Positions 47,003 to 58,419 of a stretch of 64,000 nucleotides of DNA are shown piece by piece. The DNA is taken from contig JAJHTX010000002.1 of assembly GCA_032164295.1 (NCBI GenBank), positions 3,038,001 to 3,102,000 on the forward strand, given 5' to 3'. The stretch is from Inonotus obliquus. Taxonomy: Eukaryota; Basidiomycota; Agaricomycetes; Hymenochaetales; Hymenochaetaceae. The position numbers and the translations under genes are program-made. The notes below the pieces were generated by a model, which made no database searches, had not been told where the DNA came from, and was given only the letters and a program-made list of their open reading frames with translations. Every line of letters starts with the position of its first letter. The first letter of the stretch is position 1.

Positions 47003-48598
47003 ATGTTATCGTCATTCCTCATCTATCGCGCTGCAACTTTCGGTCAGTCATTATCTCCTTTCACTATATTAACCCGTTTGACAAATTATCATTATAGCGC
47101 TTTTAATCGTTCTCAATGCGGTGTTATGTAGCGTTGCAGCCTGGAACTTGGGTTTCCTTCAATCGGACAACCTATCAACACTTGGTCAGTTTTCCTCAAC
47201 ATACCACCGTCGTTTTCGAACACTCATCGTCCTCTTTTTTCGTGTCCAGCGCAAATCGATGGCTTCCTGATCTTTGCTGGGACCTCCGGACTGGTCACTG
47301 TATTCACGGTGTGCGTACATCATGCTTAGCCACATTGATGCTTCATGTCTTACTCGCGATTTAGCATTTTCATCGACGTCTTTCGGAAGGGCGCGATATC
47401 CAGTCGGGTGTGGTTTGAAATGGCGTGGCTTACGCTTTTTTGGGTGTTTAATCTCGGTGCGTTCTCTATTTTGCATCATAGAAATTACCAATATTCATCC
47501 GAGTAACGCAAACAGTCGGGGCGTCAGTGGTTACAGCAGTTGCGCCTGGTAAATTGTGCAGCTTTAGCAGTACGTCACTTTACGCTTATCGACAGAAACC
47601 TTCTCTGACTTTTTCTTGTTCGTTGCCTTCTCTGTCTGTCACCCCTTGCTGCCCAGGCGACCTCTCTCACCGCACAGGTTCTGCTTGCACATCCGCGAGG
47701 GCCCTGATCGCGGTTTCTTGGCTGAATGCTGGTTTCCGTACGTCCGCTTTTGCTTTTGCACCCGGTGCCAGAGCGGCTGGATCTTTTTTCTGACTCTTTC
47801 CCATCAGTTTTTATGTACTTCTTCCTGCTCACGGTGTTCTCCATCATGCATCAGAAGGAAGATGCTTCCGTTTGGCACTCGGCAGTGTGCGACTTCGCGT
47901 GGTTCGAGACCAAGCAATGTATCAGGAGCGCACCAAATTCGCCCATTATTGCACGATTCGTAAAGTCAAAGTCTCCGTCGTTGATTGTCCCCAAGCCACG
48001 TCGCGCACCTCCACCGCCGCTCTTCTTGCACGGTCGTGCAGGACTCGGATCACAAGTGGAGATAGAACATTTTACCGATATTGGATCTCTTGAACAGCAA
48101 CCGGTGTCGCCGCCTCGTGCAGCACCGGTTGCTCCACCTCCCGCGGCGTTGTCGCTTTACCCACAGCATGTCCAATCGACAGTACACTTGCCTAATGCTG
48201 CTGGGAAGACTTACCAGGCCAACACGTACTTTTCGTCGAATAAAAGCGCGTCTCCGCCGCCTATCCGTGATTGGCCCCGTCCTATCGCCAGCACAGTTAC
48301 GAGCAGGCCCGTGTCTGAACGGGCAGCTCAGAAGCAGCGTGCACCTCATCGTTCGGATTCCGACGTGTCCTCAAGATCGCACGGAGCTAGACAGATGCGA
48401 GCCCCTCCACCCCCACCTTTATCACTGGATCGGACAACGACACGTGAAAGCGGGAATGCATCTTCTACGTCGAATTCGCCTTCGCGCTCGAGACCTACGG
48501 GGCCTCGTAATCGTTCTGGGTCATCAGGTTTTGCTAGACCACGACCTCCACCATTAGACTTGACTCGACCTGGTGCAACACCGACCGGCCGTCGATAG
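47003..48598 (+). CDS. MARVEL-type four-helix membrane protein with Pro-rich tail
   Basis: Not tied to a named gene. Several short exons from ATG 47003 join with matching phases. Helix 1 is TFALLIVLNAVLCSVAAWNL, helix 2 IDGFLIFAGTSGLVTVFTIF and helix 3 WFEMAWLTLFWVFNL. A small extracellular part follows (GKLCSF, then ACTSARALIAVSWLNA), and the last helix is FMYFFLLTVFSIM. The order of helices and the W/N/L-rich first helix fit the MARVEL fold, which sits in the plasma membrane at sites such as eisosomes or contact zones (yeast Nce102 and relatives). The last exon encodes a long Pro/Ser/Arg-rich cytoplasmic tail with PPPP runs (RRAPPPPLFLHG, MRAPPPPPLSLD, PRPPPLDL), likely SH3 or WW ligands. 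Ends in TAG at 48596-48598. Confidence 0.75.
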
Positions 48599-49028
48599 TG
48601 ATAGTAAACTTGTTTTTGCCCCTTCTCATTTCTTATTCTTATATTTTTGTTGTGCGTTGCACGCACGAAAGGACAGAAGACTACACGAGATACTACGGCT
48701 GGTCAATCTCGTCCGCCACGTCGCATACATTTACTGTGATGCGCTGCGCGCTGCACAGTTCTCCGTTCTTTTGTATCAACTAAGTACTGTCCCTGTTGTC
48801 TGTCGAGTTTTGACCTCGTCGTAGAAAGCTATCGTGTATGTTGTATTCTCTGGATTTGCATGTTGGATTGAACATGTCTCTTTTTTTATTGGGCTAGTAT
48901 TACTGAGTGATATTCTCTTGTTAGTAGATACACAGATGCAAGGATGCAGGTGCGTTGTTAAAAAGTCATGAAGGGTGCATATCCATTCCACCGCAGTCTA
49001 ATATCCATAAAAGCGCAAAGCCGCAAAC
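48599..49028. other. Spacer between convergent genes, nothing recognised
   Basis: 3' flanks of the MARVEL gene (+) and the proton channel gene (-). Confidence 0.5.
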
Positions 49029-50459
49029 CTAAACCGCCTCATGCACTTCCGTATTAACAAGCGTGTCTTTCAAGCCGTCATATGCATCTTGACCTTCAAG
49101 GCGAGAGCGTAGTTGCGCGTTCTCATATTGGAGATGTCGTACCCGAGCGTGTTCTTCATGTAAGAGACATTCGGTGTGCTCGAGTTTGGCTGATAGTTCT
49201 TCTTGGAGTTCGCCTGCTCCGACTGCTAGACCTGTCAAGGACAGGGACAAGGACAAGGATGTATTAGAGAAAGGAAAGAAAAGAAAGGTAAATAGTTAGG
49301 ATTTTGGACTGGATTTTGGATATCACGCAGGGAGGAAGTGAAAGCAAGAGGGTGAAGAGAGGGAAGAGAGGGAAGAGAGGGAAGAAAGTAGGAGAGAGGG
49401 GGATTGGGAAGAGGAAGATCGAGTTGCGTACTTACCTCCGACGAGTTTGACGAGTCTCCAGAGTCGGAAGAGGATGAGGAGACCTGCTAGTTCGGCTTCT
49501 CGACCACGTAGGATGACTTCGAGGATGAAAGTGGTTAAGACTATGAGAGCGTCGAAGAGGTGTAGAGCTGCGTATGGGTAGCCTTCTTTTCCTTCTTTTC
49601 TTTCACTTTCCTCATTAATGTCCTCTCTTTCTTCTCTTACGTCTCTTCCCCCTTCCTCTTCCCGGCTCGAGTGAACGTCAACATCACCTTCATCTCCGTT
49701 TCGACCAGTAGTACTTCCAGTATCCCCAGTCGAGAAGACCGTGACGTCTTTACCTTTCCGTGAACCTGGACGTAGACGTAGGAAGAGGGAAGAGCCCGGG
49801 AAAGAAATAGAGAAAGTAGGAAAGGGATTATAGAACGATACGCCGATACACCACAAAGCGAGTGGGATTTCGAGGAGGAAGAGTGTGGTTATTGTTAGGG
49901 AGATGTGGGAGAGGGTTGTTAGCCAGATTGGTTTGTCGGCACCGTCGTCGTTGACGGCGAGGTTGTTGGTATTGAGGTTGGTGTTGAGGTTAAAGGAAGA
50001 AGCGAAGGGGGAGAGGGAGTAGGGAAAGCCTGGCCCTGTGGGCTTGGACGCGGGGTAGAGCCTGAGGTTGAGACTTAGACTTGGGTTACTACAATGCCGC
50101 TCTGGGGAGAGGAAAGTATAGACCAAGTCTGCTAGTACACAACATGCGTCGATTGTAATCTACAATAAAGTCCATCGATTAATCCATTAATGTGGAACAA
50201 TAGATGGAGCTAGCTCACGACTCACGAGAATGATGATAGCCTTATGCGTCGAAGGCGCTTCCAATTTCTCTGCCATCCATTCTCGCCATGTGCGTGTGCG
50301 TGTCGCAGTACGCGAGTGCGAGTGCGCGTCGCCTTGCTCGAGGTCATCCGAGTCGTTCGTTCCGCTCTCCTGCCTTTCTCTTGAGTCATCACTGATGGGG
50401 TCAGGACTGTTGTTGCTGGTATCACTACCAGTACTAAGAAGCGGTTGACGTTCTTCCAT
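49029..50459 (-). CDS. Voltage-gated proton channel (Hv1/HVCN1-like)
   Basis: Voltage-sensor-only proton channel. Exons: 50459-50226, 50159-49436 and 49231-49029, joined in phases 0 and 1. S1 is IILITIDACCVLADLVYTF: the Asp at residue 82 aligns with the selectivity Asp of human Hv1 (D112) and Asp89 with E119. S2 is SLTITTLFLLEIPLALW with the conserved Glu. S3 is LHLFDALIVLTTFILEVIL with the conserved Asp. S4 is AGLLILFRLWRLVKLV, with charges R-x-x-R-x-x-K instead of three Arg. A C-terminal coiled coil follows (ELQEELSAKLEHTECLLHEE, then RVRHLQYENAQLRSRLEG), as in dimeric Hv1. Unusual are an S1-S2 loop of about 60-70 residues and an acidic, charged S2-S3 insert of about 85. An in-frame ATG at 50483 would add 8 residues; I prefer MEERQPLL. 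Confidence 0.9.
49354..49388. repeat. Short GGGAAGAGA tandem repeat in a proton channel intron
   Basis: About four copies of a 9-base purine unit inside the 204-base second intron (49435-49232). On the coding strand it is a pyrimidine tract. This intron is three times the local norm. Confidence 0.75.
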
Positions 50460-51050
50460 GACCGTGTTGATCACGTCGATCAACTAGCGTAGACCCAAGT
50501 CCACGGTTGGCGTTACGGCGGAGGATACGAAGGTGGCGTGATGAGTAGACTCCATCACGCAGCGTGGCGAGGGAACGAGGGAAACTACCGCAAACACCGC
50601 AGTTGACGCCTTCAGGACGATCCACCATCTACACCTCGCATCTGATTCTAGCCTGCCGTAACTCGATCGCCAGGGTCCAATTCACACACTGAACAATGTC
50701 CGTTGTTGTGATTTGCCATAGCCAACAAAGCAACATACACTATAGACTGCTGTGAGATCAAGGGTATCATGTACTATAATGTAGCGGGGGCACGTCCATT
50801 GAGATGGGATGGGATGGGAAAGATATTGTGTCAATCACAAAGCACAACGAACAGATGTCATCAAGAAACAACAACAACGCGAAGGGAAAAAGGGAAGCAC
50901 GCTATGGATACCATGCGTCCTGATATCCCGCGTAACAGCTTTTGTAACAACAGAGAACCCAGGAAAACTGTACTGTACTGAGGGTAGAGCAGGGATATAG
51001 ACGCGTACAACGGGGATATCAACAAAATCAATCAGTTACAAAAATTAGTC
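50460..51050. other. Spacer, nothing recognised
   Basis: Promoter of the proton channel gene and 3' flank of the GPI-protein gene, both on the minus strand. Small frames here show no motif. Confidence 0.5.
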
Positions 51051-51964
51051 TCACAACGCAAGGAGACTGCCAGCGACAGCCAAGCCCACGCTAACGAAGA
51101 TGGGTAGAGCAGGGAACTCTCCAACATTAAGAGCTGCATTAGTCTCAGAAGCAGAGTCGCCTGTAGCCGTTGAAGTGCTTGTTCCAGTTGTACTATCACT
51201 AGCCGAGGTCGGCGTGGATGTCGCAATTGATACGGACGCCGGTGTCGCTAAAAAAGTGTGTACAAATAAGCCTAGATTTTCATCACAATTCCATAGGATT
51301 CTACGCACTTCCTGAATCCCTCACTTCGAAATCTTGTGATGAGGCATATATTTGTTCTTGGTTGCTGACGTTGGCAAAGTGTACAGTGTAACCTATTGCA
51401 TTGATCATTAAAACGCAGTTTAATCTTAGAGAATACTGGCTCACCTGGAGCAACGCGAAGAGTGACGTTCGTAACGGTGAACGAGCCATTGCTCAGGTCA
51501 ACCCCGGTTGCAATCTAAAAACTCCGGATCTGGTGAGAACATGTTTAATTAGAGAAGAGAGAAAATCTTATACACACCGAGAAGTTGCCGTTCAAGAAAG
51601 ATGAGTTGGAGTTCGAAACAACGATGCTAGACAAGAGATGTCAGATTTTTTTCACCCGCGAACCTGAATCCAACTCACTTTACGGGATTAGGATCGTTCG
51701 CACTGAATGACCAGCTAATGGTATTGGAGGTATTCTGGACCCTAAAGAATATCATGAGCTATTGTAGTGGGTACAGGCCGCTCGCTGTCACTCCAGGACA
51801 TACCAGTAGCTGTCGGGTGATGGCGTATTGATGGTGATTGCTGTGAAGTGGGAGAAAAAAAAAGTGAGGACCGACACTTGGCGTAGGTGGGTTTTGAGCG
51901 GGTACATACCCAAGGCCGAGGAGGCGGCAGCAAGGAGAGCGAGAGCAGTCTTTGCAAAGTGCAT
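51051..51964 (-). CDS. Secreted Ser/Thr-rich GPI-anchored protein, Kre9/KNH1-like domain
   Basis: Cell-surface protein. The start at 51964 gives a clear signal peptide, MHFAKTALALLAAASSALG. Seven short exons then build an Ig-like domain of the Kre9/KNH1 N-terminal type: AITINTPSPDSYW, then NTSNTISWSFSANDPNPV, NIVVSNSNSSFLNGNFS, SNGSFTVTNVTLRVAPGY, VHFANVSNQEQIYASSQDF. There are several N-x-S/T sites. The last exon is Ser/Thr-rich (TSTPTSASDSTTGTSTST) and ends with a small-residue GPI site followed by a hydrophobic tail, PIFVSVGLAVAGSLLAL, and TGA at 51051-51053. Such proteins sit in the wall or plasma membrane; Kre9/Knh1 act in beta-1,6-glucan synthesis, but this shorter protein need not share that role. 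Confidence 0.85.
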
Positions 51965-52429
51965 TGTAAGTACAAGAAAAGAGAGGGCAGGGAGCGACAA
52001 TGGATGGAAAGACCGAGTCTGCTTGGGGGAAAGAAGAAAAGAAAGGAACCCTGACCTTTTTCTATGAGAGTGAGAGCGCATTTATTGAAGGAATGGGATC
52101 ACGTGTAATGACGCGCTTCTTGTCCCCTCAATTTGATCTCAATTTACATACTGGATTATGTAACAAGATTGATGGCCGTTTCATCCGAGGATGATTTCTT
52201 CTTCAAATCGCTGAAGCTTCATCCTCTCCACGCCTCCTAGTATCACTGGGCGGTACATCACCCAACTTTCCAGCTTTCTTTTCTTGTCCTACTTTTTTAT
52301 TCTCCTCTTTATATCAACTGTGGTACTTCAAAAAAGAGACTCGACGCGGAAGAAGTCGAATCTAGAACCTCCGACATCTCTTTCCCCGTCTTCCTCTGGT
52401 CACCTTGTTCCCCGCCGTCAACGGTATCC
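51965..52429. promoter_or_regulatory. Divergent promoter region, GPI-protein and IST1 genes
   Basis: 465 bases between two start codons facing away from each other. C/T-rich on the plus side before 52430. No specific site recognised. Confidence 0.45.
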
Positions 52430-53222
52430 ATGCCCAGCTCATCTTCATGGGACCCGTTTCGGACCAAGGTAATTTCTGGCTTTTTCTCCGTACCACCATC
52501 CCTGACGCAACTTCATATGCATTGTGCAGGTCCAATTACGTCTGGCAGCCCAGAGCCTCGGCCAGTTGCAGGACAGGAAGGATTCGCTCGCTCATATCAC
52601 AAGCAAAGACATCGCAACACTACTAGGCCAACGCAATGTCTCCCTCGCGCGCACGAAGGCGCAGAATCTCATGCAGGAAGACGCGGTCTGTAAAGTAATG
52701 GAGGTGCTCGAGATGTATTGTGGACTTGTGCTTGAACGGTTCTCGGAGCTAGAGAAGGAGTAAGCTGCTGCATTGTGTCCGGCTTCGCGCGTTGTTAAGA
52801 CCACTGTTCATAGCGTGCTTCAACTCGACTCTTCTATAGTAGAGGCCATTGCAACCATTATTTATGCCGCACCGTTTACAGGATGTCAAGGTGCGTCTTG
52901 CTTTCACCTCTCACTCCGTGTCCCCTGACTTACTGACTCGTGCCAGAACTTGCCCTCGTGCGTGGACTGCTCATGGAGCGACTGGGCCCCGAGATCACCC
53001 AGTCGGCGTTACAAAACAGCGACGGCCATGTCTCCCAGCGTGTGAGAAAGTTACCGGCTGCATCTGGACTGATCGGTTGCTGACGTCCCATTAATGAATC
53101 GAAAGATACTTCGCTTAATGCATGCATCGCCATCTGCGGATGATATCGATGCATATCTCTTCAATATCGCTCGCAAGTTCGGTGTGGATTGGAAACCTCG
53201 ACTGAAGACAGACCAGAAGTGA
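52430..53222 (+). CDS. IST1: Ist1-domain protein (ESCRT-III-associated), may be fused to the downstream TBC gene
   Basis: Ist1 regulates Vps4 and ESCRT-III in multivesicular body sorting. Exons: 52430-52468, 52530-52759, 52814-52890, 52947-53041 and 53106 onward. Start MPSSSSWDPFRTK splices to VQLRLAAQSLGQLQDRKDSL, the Ist1 first helix. Then come LARTKAQNLMQEDAVCKVME, VLEMYCGLVLERF, IVEAIATIIYAAPF, ELALVRGLLMERLGPEI, NSDGHVSQRILRLMHASPS and DDIDAYLFNIARKFGVDW. If unspliced, the frame stops at TGA 53220-53222 after KPRLKTDQK. That TGA lies inside a strong GTGAGT donor at 53219, and use of the acceptor at 53289 would carry the frame into the TBC domain. The stand-alone form would be about 185 residues, only the domain itself. 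I list both genes separately but think the fusion is at least as likely. Confidence 0.82.
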
Positions 53223-53289
53223 GTGAACGCTAGTTCCTCCCTTTTTGTTTTGCTTAATGCTTCTTATCGTTCACTCTTCTCTGGCGCAG

Positions 53290-56200
53290 GCTAGCTATTC
53301 TGTCCGAAATTCTAGATGCTTCTGATATCATGGGTACGGTTGACTTGCTAAAGCTGAGGGAGATTGCTTCGTCGGGTTGGTACTTCTCGCACTAATCTAT
53401 AAATAGAACACTAGACTAACTCGACCTAGGTATACCGGTCGTCCCGTCATGGATAAGACCAAGAGTGTGGAAGTAAGTGAACGGAACATCAGTCATGTGA
53501 ACGCTTTTTCATCGACACACTTCTAGACTTCTCTTGGGCGTAACTCCGTTGCTGAAAGTTCAATGGGAGGACGAATCTCGGAAGAAACGGGAGGCGTATT
53601 ATGTGAGTGGGACACCCCGTTCCGTTGTTCAAATCGTTCACCTCTTGATGAAAATAGAATCTCGTCCGACGCTTGTTAGTTAGTGTGATGTCACTTCGGC
53701 TGCCGACCGACCCGCCTTCGTCTACAGACAAAGCTTTAGTTTCTCTGGTCGAGTCCTTGTGTAGAGTTCCAGCCCATCTATTTCGTGGTCTGACGGATGA
53801 GATAGAACAATCATCTTCTTGTCCTGTCCATGAATCTGCATCCGCGGATGTCAGGATTGACTGCGCCTTCGCTTTGGACACGCGACTACAACTTATCCAA
53901 GATTACTCTTCGAGAGATGATGACGACTCGTCATTTTGCAGTACGCCAGAAATTCGGCTTAATTCTGGTAGCGCCCCTACGTCACCTCAAGAGTCTTCAT
54001 TCGACCTCTCGGAAGCGGCCCAAAGTGCGCCTCAGGAATCCAAGACTCTATCCTTATCTAGCGCCCTTGCACCAAAGATCTTCAGGGGTATACCTGCACA
54101 TCCATCTCATGTTTCTTCGCTTCTACGACTTTTATACATACACAGATCCTTGAATCCAGGCGCAGAGTCACCGCACCTCGCTTCACTACTAGTACCCCTG
54201 TATATCGTGATGAACCAAGAGGCGGAGCCTGCAGAAATAGCGCATGCGGAGGCAGACACCTTTTGGTTGTTTGAGGTCCTGATCCGGGAAGTTTCTGAAC
54301 TAGAGGAGTCTGAAGGCGGGCTTGTGTGGATGAAAAGGTTCCGGGAGCGACTTTCAGTGGCTGATAATGAACTATTGGAGGATATGGTGAGCAGAAAGCA
54401 TGTCTAGCGTGGATGAAAACCACTGAAACTGGCTTGGATAGACTCTCAAGGGCCTCGACCCTGGATTGCCGCAGTATTCATAGTAAGACATTACGTCCGA
54501 TACAAATATATGTACTAATAGCGCCTGTAGTCGATGGCTGGCTTCCGTCTTGACACATGCACTGCCGGTGCCGGCTGTCTTGACTGCATGGGACGCCATT
54601 TTCTCCCAGGAAGAAATGACGCGACATTCGAACCCTCGCTTGGAGCACCTGCTTGATATTTGTACTGCCATGCTCGTGCGGGCGCGAGTTCAGCTGCTGT
54701 TGTTAGTATTCTTCAGTTCATTTTGTGCGACACGAATCTCACACCGACATCACGAAGACTGGGAAAAAGTGGCAGGAAATCACCTAGTTTATGGGACGTC
54801 GAACCTTCCGGCATCGAACGCCAAACACTTCGGCCATGGGAGCTCGGCGATGCTTTCATGGAAGGCATTACGTTTCTCCAAAACTATCCAATTGAAAGAG
54901 CCGGTGGAATGGAGCGCGTACTTCAGGTTGCGGGAGACATCTTTCTGCAAAGAGAGCAGCTCACGAAGCCATTACAAGCGCAGAATGCCGGTTTAGGCGC
55001 TATGATTCGAGATAAGGTGTGGAGGGGCATCATAAACCAATCGGCTGTAGAAAGCGACTCGCCTGAAGATAGCGAAGAGGAAAGTGAAGACGATACTGAG
55101 ACGGAAGGTGAACATCCGCAACCGAAACCCATATCTCAAACGTCCTCAACTGGTTCGGGTTGGGGTTCGTATCTGAAAAACGCGGTCATAAGGGGAATCA
55201 CAAACGAGAGTGCAATGGAACCCGAGTCTCCCGGTACTTCACCGATACCCTCACCTGTTCCATCACCAACTCGACCTTCTCATGAGCTATCTCCAGAAGC
55301 TCCTCATTCACCGGCCCCAGTTGAGCAATCGTCACTATTAACTGTTCCAAATGGTAAAGCTGGTCTCTGGGGATATGCTGAGAAACTTCGTCAATCCGAT
55401 ATGGCAGCAAAATTGTCAAAGGCTTCAACAAATCTCTCCGCGAAGGCAATGGATGTCTGGACGACACGAAGTATTTCGGCTGACGAGGCGTCCATTTCTG
55501 AGAACCAATCCCATGTTCCTACAGTGAGCATCGAGGCAGTTCATCAAGTGACCGGACCTAGCGGGAATGAGATCAGGCGGAGTTCAATGCCCAACATTCA
55601 CCAACCGGATCCCTACACTCCTCCGCCACGACCGGCATTTTTCAAACAGCCCCGTGACACGCGATTATTCACATCCGAAGAGGTCGAATCCTTAGGGATT
55701 CCGGACAGTCCTGAGTCGGGTACTTCGTCACTGTCCGCCTCAACACTCTCTGTCGGTGGACACGGTAGGGCAGCTTCTATCGCTTCCGTATTGCCATCCT
55801 GGGCAAGCGGTCAGCCAAAGTCGCCGAAACCTAAAGCCGCTCCCAAACCACTGCTACTTAGCGCTTCGTCTCTTGTGACAGCTGGATCTGCTATTTCTAT
55901 CTCCAGATCGGCGAATAGCACACCTATTCCACGTCACGCAGATTGGTCTGACATTAGAAGTAGTAGCTCTCTATCGTCACCACAGCGCAGGGATTCACAA
56001 TTCTCTGAAACGTCGGTGTCTTCGAGGCACAGCGGTTCCATTGCATCCCCCAGAGACGGGAGGAGCGGGTGGGATTCTGACCAGTCTGTTAGCCGCGTCG
56101 TGCGGTTGAACCGACAGTCGATTTCTCCTATGGCGCCAGCGTTTAGGATCAATCGCTCAAGTAGCAGAAATCCTTCTATTTCCTCTCAGTCGGAGTTCGG

Positions 56201-57068
56201 TGTACTCCATTATAGGACAGGATCAGAGTACAAAACGGCGCTGGAATATAGAACAGCTTCAGAAAGCTCCCCGAGATTGAATGGGAAGACCTACGAGGAC
56301 GAAATCCAACCTCCGCGCCATTGCGACAGAGTGTCACCAGACTCTCCTTCGACACTGCCATCTTCTCCCCCTCCGAGGACACCTGTAACCAATACAGGCC
56401 TTGTGCAAGCCTCAGTGCGAGTAGCCAATGCAGAACGCCAACGAGGCTCGTTAGTCTTGAGCGAGTCCGGACTATCTGGAGTTGACATGCCTCCACAAGG
56501 TAGGAAAACAGCCCGCAAGCCATCCTTGCCTACAGTGGTGCCTGCTGGGGATACATCAGATTCGTCATTGCCTCCTGGATCTCCCTTGAGCAGGAATACG
56601 CCTCGTGTCCGTTCTAAACGCTTCAATGGTACCAAAGTGCGCCCACCTTCGCTACGCACTCGACTACCCGAGGAGAAAGGCGCTTCGATATCCATTTCAA
56701 GCACGAGTCCCAGTACACTTGCTGCTCCAGTGGTCGACGCCGAGCTTGACATGGCATCGACGCCTAGAGCAGCGCAGTTCCCGTCAACGTCTCCAACCAC
56801 GGAGACGCAACCACGCTCTCCTCGTCGCCGAAAGATTTCCACGGAAGGACCGGAACGCAGGCGCAGGTTGTCAGGTGAAGCTAACGGTACGCGAACACAC
56901 AAGATTTCCTCCGAGTCAAGATCTGCTCGGACCAGGAAAATCTCAGGAGAGTCGTATTCTAGGCGCGAGAGCCGTGCCAATGACGGCGACGATGAAGGAT
57001 ATGATGAGCTGTTGAGTGCATATGAAAGCGAGACTTCAAAATACGAATCTGCATCATCAGAAGCGTGA
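53290..57068 (+). CDS. TBC-domain protein with long Ser-rich C-terminal tail
   Basis: Rab-GAP-type TBC domain, closest in style to TBC1D13. I begin at the exon following the acceptor at 53289; as a separate gene the first ATG is at 53330 (MGTVDLLKLREIASSG). Exons then give GIPVVPSWIRPRVWKLLLGV, LLKVQWEDESRKKREAYYNL, HPSHVSSLLRLLYIHRSLNP, EADTFWLFEVLIREV, and LASVLTHALPVPAVLTAWDA, LEHLLDICTAMLVRARVQLL, and after a further intron GITFLQNYPIERAGG. The usual Gln-finger motif YVQGM and a clear IxxDxxR Arg-finger motif are not seen, so GAP activity is doubtful. A tail of about 650 residues follows (from about 55050), rich in Ser, Pro and Arg, with RKIS-x-ES repeats near the end (possible basophilic kinase sites). 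TGA at 57066-57068. Confidence 0.8.
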
Positions 57069-57277
57069 GCTGGTTTCACGCTCTCCACCCACACGCTATA
57101 TATCGAATGATTTTCTATCTTTCTTGCATAAATCGTTTTTTTATACTGCAACGTCGAATACTTTCGTATTTCATGATTAATGTTCCCTGCTCTATGACAT
57201 CGAGTCGGATATATATATTACGATATGATATACTGATGAACATTGCTATCCCAATCGCACGTTTAATGATTAAATGA

Positions 57278-57990
57278 TTATTCATTGTACAGAGTTTTGA
57301 TGACACCGCGATATACTTTTATCAGAACTGGGAAGTGAGGTAAGGTGTTCTTATATCCGAGTTAGAAACGAAGACTCCATTGGTTCTCAAGGAACTCACC
57401 TCGAAGGCAACTGCAAGTTCGATATTCTGTCCTGGACACTCAACAATCGTCGCAAGATAATATCGAACATTCCAGAGTCGAAGTGCTTCATTGATGATGA
57501 TATCTTGGATGTACAGCGTCGGAATAAACCTTCTTGAAACGAAGAGGGATTTGAAGGGACCTCTGTGAATTTCTAGCTGGATACCGTGAGGAGGGAATAC
57601 GATGACAGCCTCTGCAAATATATAAGTTAGTCTGGCGAGCTCGGAAGATGCCTCTACCTTACCGTATATGATCCTCGAGCACCTCCAGTACACATATACA
57701 AGAAAAACGCCTGCGACGACAAAGAGGTGCCATCGGCTACGAAGGCTCTCCGGGAAGAGTCAGTACCGAGAATTGGACAACATGAAGACCATACATACCC
57801 AATACCAAAAGTAAGAAATTAAGCCAATAGCAAAGGTATCTGATAATGCATAACGATCTACATAAGCAGAACGCCCGAGGTCATTACCTCGTTGCTTCGC
57901 TTTGTCGGGGTAATAACGATATTCGATATAATTCGAGCTTGAGATGATTTCGAGTCCATGGCACGGATGTGACGCGTCTATTGGAGTCAT
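57278..57990 (-). CDS. GPI15: PIG-H subunit of GPI N-acetylglucosaminyltransferase
   Basis: Subunit of the ER complex that starts GPI-anchor synthesis by adding GlcNAc to phosphatidylinositol. Four exons. The start at 57990 gives MTPIDASHPCHGLEII. A membrane hairpin is built from FAIGLISYFWYW and WHLFVVAGVFLVYVYW across the first intron. The PIG-H domain follows: EAVIVFPPHGIQLEIHRG, FIPTLYIQDIIINEALRLW, VRYYLATIVECPGQNIELAV. The intron after VAFE leads to a last exon NTLPHFPVLIKVYRGVIKTL, ending YNE and TAA at 57278-57280. That last exon overlaps what looks like 3' flank of the TBC gene, so the two genes converge about 210 bases apart. Length of about 190 residues is normal. Confidence 0.9.
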
Positions 57991-58419
57991 GTGTCAGATA
58001 TGAGCTTGCAATTGGGTATTCCAGCATGGCATTCCAGAGAATGAGGTGAGAACAGGCACTGAAGGGCCTATACGACGTTTCGTAAACGAGAAATCCACCA
58101 GGTGTCCGCTGTCACGTGCAATTCTTAAATCAACCTACTTGGTGATCCGCGATTTGGCTTCAAACCAATACGTATCGACTCTGAATGTACGGTCTGCAAC
58201 ACAATACGTGGCTGACGCGACAGCAGATAGCTCCATGCAGTCCTTAAGGCTGACTTTTATCCGTCCTTCCTTCATTATCTCTTTCATCTCTATCCCTCTG
58301 GACGGGAGTTTGTCTATCAGGGCCAGGTGCTTCGTATTCCCTCACTTTCATTACTCAATACTGCTGTGCAGTGTACTTTAAGCGTTTTTGGGATTACCGG
58401 AACTTTCCTTCGATTCGCC
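57991..58419. promoter_or_regulatory. Divergent promoter region, PIG-H and GH5 genes
   Basis: 429 bases between opposing start codons. Nothing specific recognised; it contains a run with CTTTCATTATCTCTTTCATC before the GH5 start. Confidence 0.45.

Noticed and set aside
52849..52890. Frame reading PHRLQDVK in the Ist1 gene, tempting as a continuation
   Set aside because: It does not continue across either neighbouring intron in phase, while the IVEAIATIIYAAPF frame does and matches Ist1.
53042..53093. Read-through of the Ist1 frame to VRKLPAASGLIG and a stop
   Set aside because: Splicing at CGT|GTGAGA to the acceptor at 53105 gives RILRLMHASPS, the conserved Ist1 continuation, so the read-through is intronic.
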